Shown here one piece after another: positions 47,827 through 55,525 of a stretch of 55,525 nt of DNA. Position 1 is the first letter of the stretch, and each line of letters starts with the position of its first letter. The position numbers and the translations under genes were made by a program. This DNA is from Thermoplasmata archaeon. Its GTDB lineage: Archaea; Thermoplasmatota; Thermoplasmata; Thermoplasmatales; Thermoplasmataceae. Below the pieces are notes generated by a model that searched no databases, had not been told where the DNA came from, and saw only the letters and a program-made list of their open reading frames with translations. The DNA is taken from the NCBI GenBank assembly GCA_021806295.1, contig JAJZXS010000015.1, positions 1 to 55,525 of the forward strand, written 5' to 3'.

Positions 47827-49012
47827 TCTTGATCACCTTTATAATGTAAATCTGATCCATTGGAACAAATCTTCTGTATTTCGATACAGGCATAAGTCTG
47901 GATATATTTACCTGCCTTGTTTCAGAGTTCAGGTTTCTGGATTTGATATAATCCATGGCCTTCTGTAGATTTTCCATGGTAGTTATATTTATAACGATCC
48001 TCCCATTTATTTTTAACCTTTTGAAAGAATAATCTATAATATCCTGAATTTTACCCGACGAACCTCCTATAAAAACGCAATCGGGATCAGGCAGATCATG
48101 AAGTGCCTCAGGTGCCGTTCCGTTTATAATGTTCACATCGGATGCGCACATCTCCATATTGGATTGTATATTCATGCAGAGTTCAGGCTTTTTCTCTATT
48201 GCATAAATATTTCCGGTCCGGTTCAGGAAGGATGCTGCTATTGCCACAGACCCTGAACCTGAACCCACATCCCACAGGGTGTCTCCGTCATTTATGTCTA
48301 GATCACATAGTGATATATTTCTTATTTCTCTTTTAGTAATGTTGCCATTATGCCTGGCAAACATGTTGTCCTCTGGTACCAGGATTTTGGTGTTGTTTTC
48401 TGATATAAGCACCATAATATTAAGCGGGCTAAATTCTCTATCTACTAATTCTTCTATGGGGATACTTGATATTTTTTCATTTTCATATCCAAGGTTTTCG
48501 AATATATATGCCCTGTAGGATGAGAGTCCGAATTTTATCATGTATCTTGCTATGGTTGCAGGTGTGTTCATATTATCTGTAAATATGCCTATCTTTCTTT
48601 TATTTCTGATTCTCTGTGCCAATCCCTTTATGGGCCTACCATGTAGGCTTACTGTGTATAGTCCCCTGGAATCGAGTGCAATTCTGGAGAGCGCAACCTG
48701 AATTGAACTGACCTCAGGAATAACCATAATTTCACCGGGTTCATAGTTTTCAGTAATATACTTTCCAATACCATAAAATAGGGGGTCTCCAGTGGCTATC
48801 ACGGTTACCACTTTTCCGGTCTTATAGGCAGATTCCATATCCTCCCGGAATTTTTTGAATTCTCCAATTTTAACCACCGTCTTGCCTGACTTGTCAAAAA
48901 GACCCATATTGCGCACACCCGAGAATATAATATCACTGCCGTTGATGCACTCAAGGGCCTCGTATCCTGGCATCCTTCCAGGAAAAACCCCAACAATGTT
49001 AATCCTCTTCAT
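47819..49012 (-). CDS. Fused precorrin-6Y methyltransferase and decarboxylating methyltransferase (CbiE-CbiT)
   Basis: From the ATG at 49012 the protein has 397 residues. About 1-195 are a CbiE-type tetrapyrrole methylase (ATGDPLFYGIGKYI; SLHGRPIKG). About 205-397 are CbiT, a class I SAM methyltransferase (LWDVGSGSGSVAIAAS; DPDCVFIGGSSGK). The order equals CobL of the aerobic pathway, but operon partners point to the anaerobic cobalt-early route. It overlaps the upstream CobA-HemD gene by 14 bases; the frame extends 4 codons further, to 49024. Confidence 0.93.
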   Translation of the reverse strand: MKRINIVGVFPGRMPGYEALECINGSDIIFSGVRNMGLFDKSGKTVVKIGEFKKFREDMESAYKTGKVVTVIATGDPLFYGIGKYITENYEPGEIMVIPEVSSIQVALSRIALDSRGLYTVSLHGRPIKGLAQRIRNKRKIGIFTDNMNTPATIARYMIKFGLSSYRAYIFENLGYENEKISSIPIEELVDREFSPLNIMVLISENNTKILVPEDNMFARHNGNITKREIRNISLCDLDINDGDTLWDVGSGSGSVAIAASFLNRTGNIYAIEKKPELCMNIQSNMEMCASDVNIINGTAPEALHDLPDPDCVFIGGSSGKIQDIIDYSFKRLKINGRIVINITTMENLQKAMDYIKSRNLNSETRQVNISRLMPVSKYRRFVPMDQIYIIKVIKNE

Positions 49013-50288
49013 AATCTCCACCAAAGAATGACATAATTTTATGATCTAGGCGGTCATAGGGATATTCTACCTTAATTACTGGAATCTCTGCGGAGATTTT
49101 TATACCCTCAGGAATGGAATTGGATGCGCCCGCCAGAACTATAAGATCGGATTTTTCAATATAATCCTGAATATACCCATTGAAGTTAGACTTTTCAAGC
49201 CTTGCCACCTGTAAACTCCCACTTTTGCCATCTGCCAGTTTTATATATGTATTATCAATTTCTGAAATATCCTCCACATCGAAAATCCCGTATGATTTAA
49301 GTAACTCTTTTCCGGTACTGTCAGTTGCGATTTTCCCTATCTTCCGGAAGTCCAGCATGGAAGATTTAAATTCTGAGAAAACTGTTTCCACATACCTGCC
49401 CTCAATGGCTATGTTTCTACCTGATAAATACGTAGCATCCATGTTTTCAGGAAATATCTGTGATTCTCGGATTTTATATACTGTGAAACCACGATTCTCA
49501 AGGTGTTCCATGGATGGTGCGAAAAAATCATAAAATACTGTTATAATTTTGCCTGAATATTTCCGGTTTTCAATAACCTGAAAGTCCCTGTGGTAATCCA
49601 CAACATTTCCAACAACAATAATTGAGGGTGATCCATTGTATGTATAATTTATATTCCCCAGCGTTCCGGTAAAGGTTTTTTGATGATTGTATGTTCCATT
49701 TTCGATAACTGCCAGAGGTGTATCATTGCTGTATCCTGATAACAGGAGTTTTTCAATTATCCCTTTTAAATTATACGCCCCCATGAAAATAACCAGTGTA
49801 TACATGCTGCACCTGAAATTATGGCAGTCCGGTATGCTGAGGTTCTCAACATTGTTTCCTGTAGTGACTATCACACCATGGTTAACATTTCTGTGTGTCA
49901 ACGGTATTCCGGCTGATTCGGGTACAGAAATCAATGCCGATACACCCGGAATAATCTCATACTCTACGTTATTTTTTATCAATTCCTCAATTTCCTCCCC
50001 TCCCCGGCCAAATAGAAAAGGATCACCTCCCTTAAGTCTTACAACTGTATTCATTTTCATGGATTCACTTACTATTAATTTATTAATTTCTTCCTGTGAT
50101 ATCCTTTTAACATAGGGTTTTTTCCCAACGTAAATTTTATTGCACCCGGGTTTTGCCATATCAAGTATCTCAGGGTTGATAAGGTGGTCGTAAATTAAAA
50201 CATCTGCCATTGTAATTATTTTTGCACCGGCCACAGTAAGCATGTTTTTATTTCCGGGTCCACAGCCAACTATGTACGCCTTTCCCAT
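48999..50288 (-). CDS. Fused uroporphyrinogen-III C-methyltransferase and uroporphyrinogen-III synthase (CobA-HemD)
   Basis: Residues 1-240 of the 429 are CobA/SUMT: VGCGPGNKNMLTVAGAK, VRLKGGDPFLFGRGGEE, PGVSALISVPESAGIPLTHR and ENGT. The C-terminal 180 residues resemble HemD (IITVFYDFFAPSMEHLENRG, KIATDSTGKELLKSYG, SDLIVLAGASNSI). It would convert hydroxymethylbilane to uroporphyrinogen III and then precorrin-2, opening the siroheme/B12 branch. A minus-strand TATA box at 50309-50318 gives a leaderless start, so this is the operon head. Confidence 0.93.
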   Translation of the reverse strand: MGKAYIVGCGPGNKNMLTVAGAKIITMADVLIYDHLINPEILDMAKPGCNKIYVGKKPYVKRISQEEINKLIVSESMKMNTVVRLKGGDPFLFGRGGEEIEELIKNNVEYEIIPGVSALISVPESAGIPLTHRNVNHGVIVTTGNNVENLSIPDCHNFRCSMYTLVIFMGAYNLKGIIEKLLLSGYSNDTPLAVIENGTYNHQKTFTGTLGNINYTYNGSPSIIVVGNVVDYHRDFQVIENRKYSGKIITVFYDFFAPSMEHLENRGFTVYKIRESQIFPENMDATYLSGRNIAIEGRYVETVFSEFKSSMLDFRKIGKIATDSTGKELLKSYGIFDVEDISEIDNTYIKLADGKSGSLQVARLEKSNFNGYIQDYIEKSDLIVLAGASNSIPEGIKISAEIPVIKVEYPYDRLDHKIMSFFGGDYEED

Positions 50289-50308
50289 GAAAAGGTAATT
50301 TTGATCTC

Positions 50309-50318
50309 ATATATAATA
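50309..50318 (-). promoter_or_regulatory. TATA box of the corrin operon
   Basis: ATTATATATG on the minus strand is about 25 bases before the start of the CobA-HemD gene. Confidence 0.5.
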
Positions 50319-50405
50319 TTACGAATTGTCTATTCAAAGGAGCAATATTCCATGGGAATAATTTAACACACGGATATATAAATATTTTTATCAGGAAATA
50401 ATTTT

Positions 50406-51251
50406 ATGTTATCCCGAATCGAGTTCCTATTTAAAGACCACTTAAATATAGATATAAACTCTAAACCCAGGGTGAAGTTAAACAATAAGAAATTAAAATA
50501 CATAATAAATCAGAAGAAGAAAGGAAGAGCATCTGCTGAATTAGCAGCAATATACAGGGTAAGTACAAGATATATCAATAAGATCTATTACAATTACATC
50601 AACTACGGTAAAACAGAATTATACAAAGCAGGAAGGAAGACAAAGGCAATAGATGAATATACAGAGGAACTGATAATAGGAATAAGGAATGATTATCCAT
50701 TATCAGGGCCAATGGCAATAGAGAACTACCTTATGGAATCAGGAATTAAGGTATCCCACAATATTATATACAGGGTATTGTTGAAATATAACATGGTAGA
50801 TGAGAATCATAATAAGAAAAAGCAGAGGAAGTATGTAAAGTATGAGAGAAAGCACAGCAATACACTGTGGCATATAGACTGGTCCAGGTACAGTGATGAA
50901 GAGAAGTTAATCATTATCGAGGATGATGCATCCAGGTTCATAGTAGGATTTGGAGTATACAGTGAAGAGACCATAGACAATACAATAGAAACACTGGAAA
51001 GGGCCATAGAATTATACGGCAAACCATTAGAAATACTTACAGACCATGGTACACAGTTCTTCTCCAATGGAAAGAATGGTATACCTGGAGACCATAATAA
51101 GTTCCAGGAATACCTTGATAACAATGGAATAAAACACATACTTGGAAGGGTAGACCATCCACAGACCAATGGGAAGTTAGAGAGGTTTAATGGAACAGTA
51201 AAGCCGTTGAAGCCTTACTTCTCTACATGGGAGGAGGTAGTGTATTACTGA
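50406..51251 (+). pseudogene. Transposase with rve integrase core, C-terminal end damaged
   Basis: The frame encodes 281 residues: an N-terminal helix-turn-helix region (about 30-75) and a DDE integrase core with the first Asp in WHIDWSRYSDEEK, the second in LTDHGTQFF and the Glu in NGKLERFNGTVKPL. It is of the IS481/IS3-like type. It stops at TGA (51249-51251) just where the final 40-60 residues should begin. The same frame continues with RHMSLYIDGGQL before a TAA, which resembles the missing end. No terminal inverted repeats were evident. Confidence 0.75.
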
Positions 51252-51420
51252 AGGCATATGTCATTATACATAGATGGAGGGCAATTGTAACACTTGCCAT
51301 GTGGTTATGGAAAGTTTAATTTTCATTTTTTATGATTTCTTTAAGATATATAAAGGGAATAATAACGGGACAGAGTGAGTAGTGAATATTTTTTATATAG
51401 TTTAGCATTATGTGTTTACA
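51252..51420. other. IS tail and promoter of the glycosyltransferase gene
   Basis: The left part continues the degenerate 3' end of the transposase. A TTTTTATATAG element at about 51389-51399 lies 20-25 bases before the ATG at 51421 and is the likely TATA box of the next gene. Confidence 0.4.
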
Positions 51421-52251
51421 ATGGACAATGTGTTTATCTCGGTTATTATAACTGCATATAATAGAAAGAAATATTTACTTGACGCAATTAAAAGCGTTGT
51501 AAACCAAACATTATCAAAGGATAACTATGAAATTATCGTAATAAAAAATTATAATGATAAAATAATAGATGAATTTATAGAAAAAAATAATATTAAAAAT
51601 ATACTAAGCGATGACAATTCATTTTCTGGCAAAATATATGAAGCATTAAAAGTAGTTAATGGAAATATAATATCATTTCTTGATGATGATGATTTATTTG
51701 CTTATAATAAACTAGAATATGTTTATAATTTATTCACAAATAATAATTTAGCATATTTTCATAATAATACTTGGTATATCGATTCTAATGGTAAAAAATT
51801 TAAAAAAATTCAAAGAAATAATATAGCATTTAATATGTCATCAATATCAATTAAAAAAAGTATAATAAATATTGATTATCTAAAAATTATTAAAATGTCA
51901 GTAGATACATTTATGTATTTATGTGCACTGGAATCAAATAAAAAAATAGTTAATTCAAATATAAAATTAAATTTTTATAGAATTCATAATAAAAATATTT
52001 CAAATGATTTAAAATTTTATAAAGGATTATTAGAACAATTAAAAATTTTTTCTTCAATGTTTAATAATTCAAAGGAAAGGCGATATCTGAAGTATCTTAT
52101 TTTGGGTACTAATATTACCATTGACTTAAATGAAAACAGACTTATACAAAAAAAATATTTTATATACTATTTTATATTTTTATTTATTACTTTACATAAA
52201 TCACTTTTTATTTTATTGATAAAGAGTAAATTTAGAGAGATTTTAAAATGA
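51421..52251 (+). CDS. GT2-family glycosyltransferase
   Basis: From the ATG at 51421 (an in-frame GTG at 51412 is less likely) the protein has 276 residues. It begins with the GT-A fold motif ISVIITAYNRKKYLLDAIKSV and has the DXD-type FLDDDDLFAYNKLE; the C-terminus is hydrophobic (IYYFIFLFITL), suggesting membrane association. The coding sequence is extremely AT-rich and rich in Asn, Ile and Lys codons, unlike the core genes, so it was probably acquired. It should act in surface glycan or glycoprotein synthesis. Confidence 0.88.
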   Translation: MDNVFISVIITAYNRKKYLLDAIKSVVNQTLSKDNYEIIVIKNYNDKIIDEFIEKNNIKNILSDDNSFSGKIYEALKVVNGNIISFLDDDDLFAYNKLEYVYNLFTNNNLAYFHNNTWYIDSNGKKFKKIQRNNIAFNMSSISIKKSIINIDYLKIIKMSVDTFMYLCALESNKKIVNSNIKLNFYRIHNKNISNDLKFYKGLLEQLKIFSSMFNNSKERRYLKYLILGTNITIDLNENRLIQKKYFIYYFIFLFITLHKSLFILLIKSKFREILK

Positions 52252-52677
52252 TTACTATTGATCTTAACAAACATTTGTGATATAATTCATCATGATTTAC
52301 CATATTCTGTGTATTTATAAATGATACCTCTTATTGGACATCTCTTTAATCTCATCATATTTTGTTTTTTAAATCCCTCTTATAATAACTGTTCTTTATT
52401 CTAGTATTCTCTTCCAAATACTGGTCATGCTCTATTTTCATAAGTGTTTCCAGTTTTTCCTTTACTATCTGTTCTATTATTTTTTCTACATCTGACGTAT
52501 TTATATTGTCACATTCTATATTTTATTACATCCTTGGGCCAAAAGAGATATTCATTCCTGTTATTTAATGATCATTTCATTATTAACATGGGGAATTATA
52601 TTTACACAAATATTGTAAACAACTCTAAGGCAAATCATAAAAGGAAAATACTTAATAAAACTTTTACATATGGTTTT
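52252..52677. other. Gene-free stretch with IS debris upstream of the epimerase
   Basis: Apart from the IS256-type remnant there is no supported gene. The epimerase frame is open through part of this region, but the extra N-terminal residues (hydrophobic, no motif) have no family support, so I start that gene at 52678. Confidence 0.45.
52315..52518 (-). mobile_element. Remnant of an IS256/Mutator-type transposase N-terminus
   Basis: The minus strand encodes SDVEKIIEQIVKEKLETLMK and then EENTRIKNSYYKRDLKNK, the pattern of the N-terminal region of IS256-family transposases (YYKRDL...KY). Near 52335-52345 the frame breaks; in the next frame YDEIKEMSNKRYH continues the similarity. No catalytic part remains. 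Confidence 0.5.
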
Positions 52678-53466
52678 ATGAAAATCTTGGTAACAGGTCA
52701 CAGAGGTTTTATAGGTGGTCACATATATAATTATTTAAAATCAAATGGTTATGATGTATATGGCTATGATCTTGGAGATCAATTGAATGATATAAAATAT
52801 GATTATATTATACATATGGCCGCCAGAGGATTAATAAGACTGTCGGCTAAATATCCATATGAATATTATAAGGACGGACTTGACCTTACAATGAAGTTTC
52901 TTGAACTTGCCAGAAAAAATAATTCAAAGTTTATATTCCCATCCTCAGGTTCTATACAGAATCCAACAAATCCATATTCCCTTGGAAAGAAAAACGCTGT
53001 TGAGTGGATAAAATTGTATAATAAGCTGTATAAGCTAGAGTATTTTATTTTAAAATTTTATAATATATATGGGGAAAATGCCAGAAAGGGTGCTGTATAT
53101 TTATTTACCAAGGCAGCATTGAATAATGAAACTGTAACTGTTTACGGTGATGGCACACATGTAAGGGATTATTTATATGTTGGTGATGCTGTTAAGCTTA
53201 TAAATAGCATAATAAACAATGAAATTATTCCTGGAGAATATGAAGTTGGTTCCGGAAAGGGGACATCTGTAAATGAATTAATTAAATTGATAGAAACCGT
53301 TACAAAGAAGAAAGTTAAGTATGTTAAAAAAGATTATATTGTTGAGGAGGCCGATAATCTTGTTGCCAGAAATACAGTTATTAAGAACCCATTGCCATTG
53401 AAAAATGGCATAGAAATGGTAATAAAATGCATTGAAAATAATAATATGGATGCTAATAATATTTAA
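52678..53466 (+). CDS. NAD-dependent sugar-nucleotide epimerase/dehydratase (extended SDR)
   Basis: From the ATG at 52678 the protein has 262 residues. MKILVTGHRGFIGGHIYNYL is the NAD-binding motif, followed by YIIHMAARG, the serine region FPSSGSIQ and NPYSLGKKNAVEW with the catalytic Tyr and Lys (YxxxK). VYGDGTHVRDYLYVGDAV is the substrate-binding signature of epimerases. It makes an activated sugar for the neighbouring glycosyltransferase. It is somewhat shorter than usual (about 310), mainly between the Rossmann motif and the active site. Confidence 0.9.
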   Translation: MKILVTGHRGFIGGHIYNYLKSNGYDVYGYDLGDQLNDIKYDYIIHMAARGLIRLSAKYPYEYYKDGLDLTMKFLELARKNNSKFIFPSSGSIQNPTNPYSLGKKNAVEWIKLYNKLYKLEYFILKFYNIYGENARKGAVYLFTKAALNNETVTVYGDGTHVRDYLYVGDAVKLINSIINNEIIPGEYEVGSGKGTSVNELIKLIETVTKKKVKYVKKDYIVEEADNLVARNTVIKNPLPLKNGIEMVIKCIENNNMDANNI

Positions 53467-53548
53467 ATATCTATTTTGGAATATATTTTTAAACTATATT
53501 TTATTTTCAAATTTTAGCAATATTATACCTATAACAATACTTTTGCAT

Positions 53549-53863
53549 TTATCCTGAAAATAACCTCGATTTGTAGTTCTTTTTGAGAATTAGAATCTCC
53601 TTTATAGCCTTTGAACATTCTTCTATTGTTGTCAGCATTCTGCCAAAAAGTTTATTTGATGATCTTATCATAAGAGAGAGAAGGGTATAGGCAACTATAG
53701 CAATCCTCGTATGTATAAGCACTTGACTATAACGTACTTGGTACTCTCCTAAACCTAAAGCCTTTGCATCCTTATGAAAGTTTTCTATTGACCATCTTAT
53801 ATTCCATGCCCTTATCATTTCTTCACCTGAAAGGTAATCCGATATTATGAACTTCTTTTGTTC
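53549..53863 (-). mobile_element. C-terminal fragment of an IS4-type (DDE_Tnp_1) transposase
   Basis: The minus-strand frame reads FIISDYLSGEEMIRAWNIRW, then SIENFHKDAKALGLGEYQVR, the conserved end of the catalytic domain of IS4/IS1634-like transposases (Y-R/W...E...K). It is cut at the N-terminal side near 53863 by a junction to unrelated sequence. The catalytic aspartates are missing, so it is dead. Confidence 0.75.
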
Positions 53864-53916
53864 TCAGTGTTGTAGAGAATTATAGGATTTACAGAATTTA
53901 CATTGGATAGATATGC

Positions 53917-54177
53917 ATGGAACTACATCTGGAGTGGAAACTCCTTTCATGCCATATCAATGAAATCAATAATTCCAATGATGGCAAAATAATTATAGAG
54001 AATGCATTACATGATTATAATAATATAAGGCCACATTCCACATTAGATTATTATTCACCTTTACAGTTTTTGGATAAATGGAATAATGATGGTAGTTTTA
54101 GGGAATATTACAGAGAATTTTTAAAGAATTTGAAAGACAGCTATAGAAGAAGAAAAAATAATTATTATAAGAGGTAG
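53917..54177 (+). mobile_element. C-terminal fragment of an integrase-core transposase
   Basis: The frame ends with ALHDYNNIRPHSTLDYYSPLQF, the typical C-terminus of IS3/IS481-type transposases, and a basic tail (RRRKNNYYKR). The catalytic core is absent. The first 17 residues are probably not original coding sequence. It lies next to the IS4-type fragment, so at least two insertions were nested or joined here. It differs from the end of the transposase at 50.4 kb. Confidence 0.7.
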
Positions 54178-54292
54178 ATAATAAATGTCTCATGAAATAG
54201 AAAGATTTTTGTTTAAGAATCACTATCCAATATCAATCTACACGTATTTATTGACTCTTTATCTTTGTCATTTTTTCACGTATTAATGGATT

Positions 54293-54308
54293 TATGATAA
54301 TGCAAAGA
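54293..54308 (+). repeat. 16-base exact repeat, copy 1
   Basis: TATGATAATGCAAAGA occurs here and again at 55292-55307, one kilobase apart on either side of the methyltransferase gene. In the same frame both read YDNAK. It may be a leftover of a duplication or of an insertion. Confidence 0.4.
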
Positions 54309-54413
54309 GTCGTTTTATATTTACAGCAAACTAATTACATTATCACTCAATTCAGGACATTATACCCACTAAAAATGAAAAAAATTAATATATAATCTAA
54401 GGGTAATGGTCAT

Positions 54414-55214
54414 GTGGAAATAAGTTACAAAACAATTAAAATTGCAGTATCAACCCTCATAGACCGGAAAGAAAGCCAGCTAGACCGTGTGATACATAAA
54501 CCTTTTAACAGTAGGATATTATTATCTTCCCCTATTGAAATTGTTTCAAAAATAAGTGAAAAGGCTGAACCGAATGAACAGGATACATTAGTAGAAAGTT
54601 TTCTTGACTCCATTCAATCTAAGAATCTACCAGGGCAAATTGATAATGAAATGCAAAAAAATTTGCCAAATAGAAGATATGAAGCGATTAAGAACTTTAA
54701 TATGGAAAAGGACTGGGTATCAATTTTAGAAAGCATTTACATTTTGATAAGACTTTTAAAGCCAAATTTAATTGTTGAAACCGGTGTTGGGGAAATTGGG
54801 ATGAGTAGTTCATATATATTAGCCGCGATGATGGACAATGACAAAGGACATCTATACTCTATTGACCCGGACAAATTTTATGAGATATATGGATACCATG
54901 TTGGATCTGGGATACCTGAGGCCCTTAGAGTTAGACAAACTATAGTGAGGGGTATATCCCAAACTTCATTAGAAGCTTTGCTTAAGAAAATCGGTAAAAT
55001 TGATTTTTTCCTGCATGATGGTGACCATAGATTCAAAACAAAGTTATTTGAGTATGAAACGGCTTACAAATATTTAAATGATAGAGGTGTTATAATGTCT
55101 GATGATACGTGGGATTCAGCTTTTGATCTATTTGTACAAAAATACAAAATAAGTGGGTATTCTGTTAAATATGGTATAAACGATTTTTTTTCATATGCTT
55201 ATATTCATAAATAA
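54414..55214 (+). CDS. Class I SAM-dependent methyltransferase
   Basis: The 266-residue protein has a Methyltransf_24-like core: LIVETGVGEIGMSSSYILAAM (SAM-binding), LYSIDPD and IDFFLHDGDHRFKTKLFEYE, with DDTWDSAF later. Residues 1-95 form a separate N-terminal region. The family includes sugar O-methyltransferases and cephalosporin-hydroxylase-like enzymes of polysaccharide loci, which fits the neighbourhood. The start is GTG at 54414; a nearby ATG is out of frame. Confidence 0.82.
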   Translation: MEISYKTIKIAVSTLIDRKESQLDRVIHKPFNSRILLSSPIEIVSKISEKAEPNEQDTLVESFLDSIQSKNLPGQIDNEMQKNLPNRRYEAIKNFNMEKDWVSILESIYILIRLLKPNLIVETGVGEIGMSSSYILAAMMDNDKGHLYSIDPDKFYEIYGYHVGSGIPEALRVRQTIVRGISQTSLEALLKKIGKIDFFLHDGDHRFKTKLFEYETAYKYLNDRGVIMSDDTWDSAFDLFVQKYKISGYSVKYGINDFFSYAYIHK

Positions 55215-55264
55215 TAAACAATCTATATTTATATTAGCAATAGATAATATTTTTAGCTTTGCTT

Positions 55265-55414
55265 ATGCCGGATAGATATTCTTTTATATTATATGATAAT
55301 GCAAAGACAGAATTAGATAAAAATAATCAGAATGGTATTACATCCCATAACATCAATAAAAATAAAGAAGTTGGAAAAAATATAGAAGTGAAAAGATGGA
55401 TAAAAATAATATAA
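55265..55414 (+). CDS. Possible small protein, 49 residues
   Basis: The frame MPDRYSFILYDNAKTELDKN (first 20 residues) is Asn/Lys-rich and not recognised. It includes the second copy of the 16-base repeat. It may be a remnant of a larger gene. It overlaps the start of the next frame by 19 bases. Confidence 0.25.
   Translation: MPDRYSFILYDNAKTELDKNNQNGITSHNINKNKEVGKNIEVKRWIKII
55292..55307 (+). repeat. 16-base exact repeat, copy 2
   Basis: Second copy of TATGATAATGCAAAGA (see 54293-54308). Confidence 0.4.
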
Positions 55415-55525
55415 AGATGGCAGGTTCTAAAACACTTACAGATCATCTTTTACAGATAAAGAATATAATAGATAAATTGCTAAATATATTTTCACAAAAT
55501 AATAAAGAGCTGGTAACACTAATGG
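55396..55525 (+). CDS. Start of a partial gene cut by the window end
   Basis: An open frame begins at the ATG at 55396 (or 55417) and runs off the right edge. The visible residues (SKTLTDHLLQIKNIIDKLLN and on) suggest a helical protein. Nothing more can be said. Confidence 0.35.
   Translation, partial: MDKNNIKMAGSKTLTDHLLQIKNIIDKLLNIFSQNNKELVTLM

Noticed and set aside
52444-52677. N-terminal extension of the epimerase
   Set aside because: The extension is hydrophobic and overlaps the IS256-type remnant on the other strand. The NAD-binding motif begins right at the ATG at 52678, as in the family.

Overview
The window looks like a chromosomal segment of a Thermoplasmatales archaeon, probably of the Ferroplasma/Acidiplasma group. 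The reasons are: a Thermoplasma-type glucose 1-dehydrogenase, a tricorn-interacting aminopeptidase (F2/F3 type), a 20S proteasome beta subunit with a 7-residue propeptide, split transketolase genes, Orc1/Cdc6, aCPSF1, ribosomal protein L40e, tRNA genes with archaeal introns, TATA boxes about 25 bases ahead of mostly leaderless genes, and a low GC content. This placement is inferred from gene families only.

Left part (1-16.2 kb) is mainly housekeeping: ssDNA-binding protein, ATP-dependent DNA ligase, formamidase, intron-containing tRNA-Tyr, a Kef-type antiporter, proteasome beta followed by aCPSF1, a broken amino-acid permease, a transketolase-transketolase-transaldolase operon (non-oxidative pentose phosphate pathway), a gamma-carbonic-anhydrase-like protein, CobS, a Trm56-HD fusion and a SufR-like regulator.

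The middle (16.4-28.9 kb) is more accessory. It holds two tandem MFS genes, each with a one-base frameshift near its 5' end, an intact MFS / ADP-ribosylglycohydrolase / PfkB-kinase operon, an unidentified structured RNA candidate, tRNA-Trp whose 69-nt intron reads as a box C/D methylation guide, a VapBC pair with a palindromic operator, LutAB-like Fe-S proteins, glucose dehydrogenase, and a phosphodiesterase with one in-frame TAG.

The section at 29-50.3 kb is again core metabolism and information processing: tricorn cofactor, LipB, pirin, an ABC exporter, GH1 glycosidase, TenA, FolC, Orc1/Cdc6, a UPF0200 kinase, L40e, PurQ, fructose-1,6-bisphosphate aldolase/phosphatase, an NDH-2-like flavoprotein and a four-gene corrin-ring operon (CobA-HemD, CbiE-CbiT, CbiL, CbiF).

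The right end (50.4-55.5 kb) is a very AT-rich island with pieces of at least four transposase types. Between them lie a glycosyltransferase, a sugar-nucleotide epimerase and a methyltransferase, a typical surface-polysaccharide island.

Several genes carry single-base lesions: the permease (two), both tandem MFS genes, the phosphodiesterase, and possibly the cbiF start. They may be real gene decay, recoding, or errors in a draft assembly. The sequence alone cannot decide.
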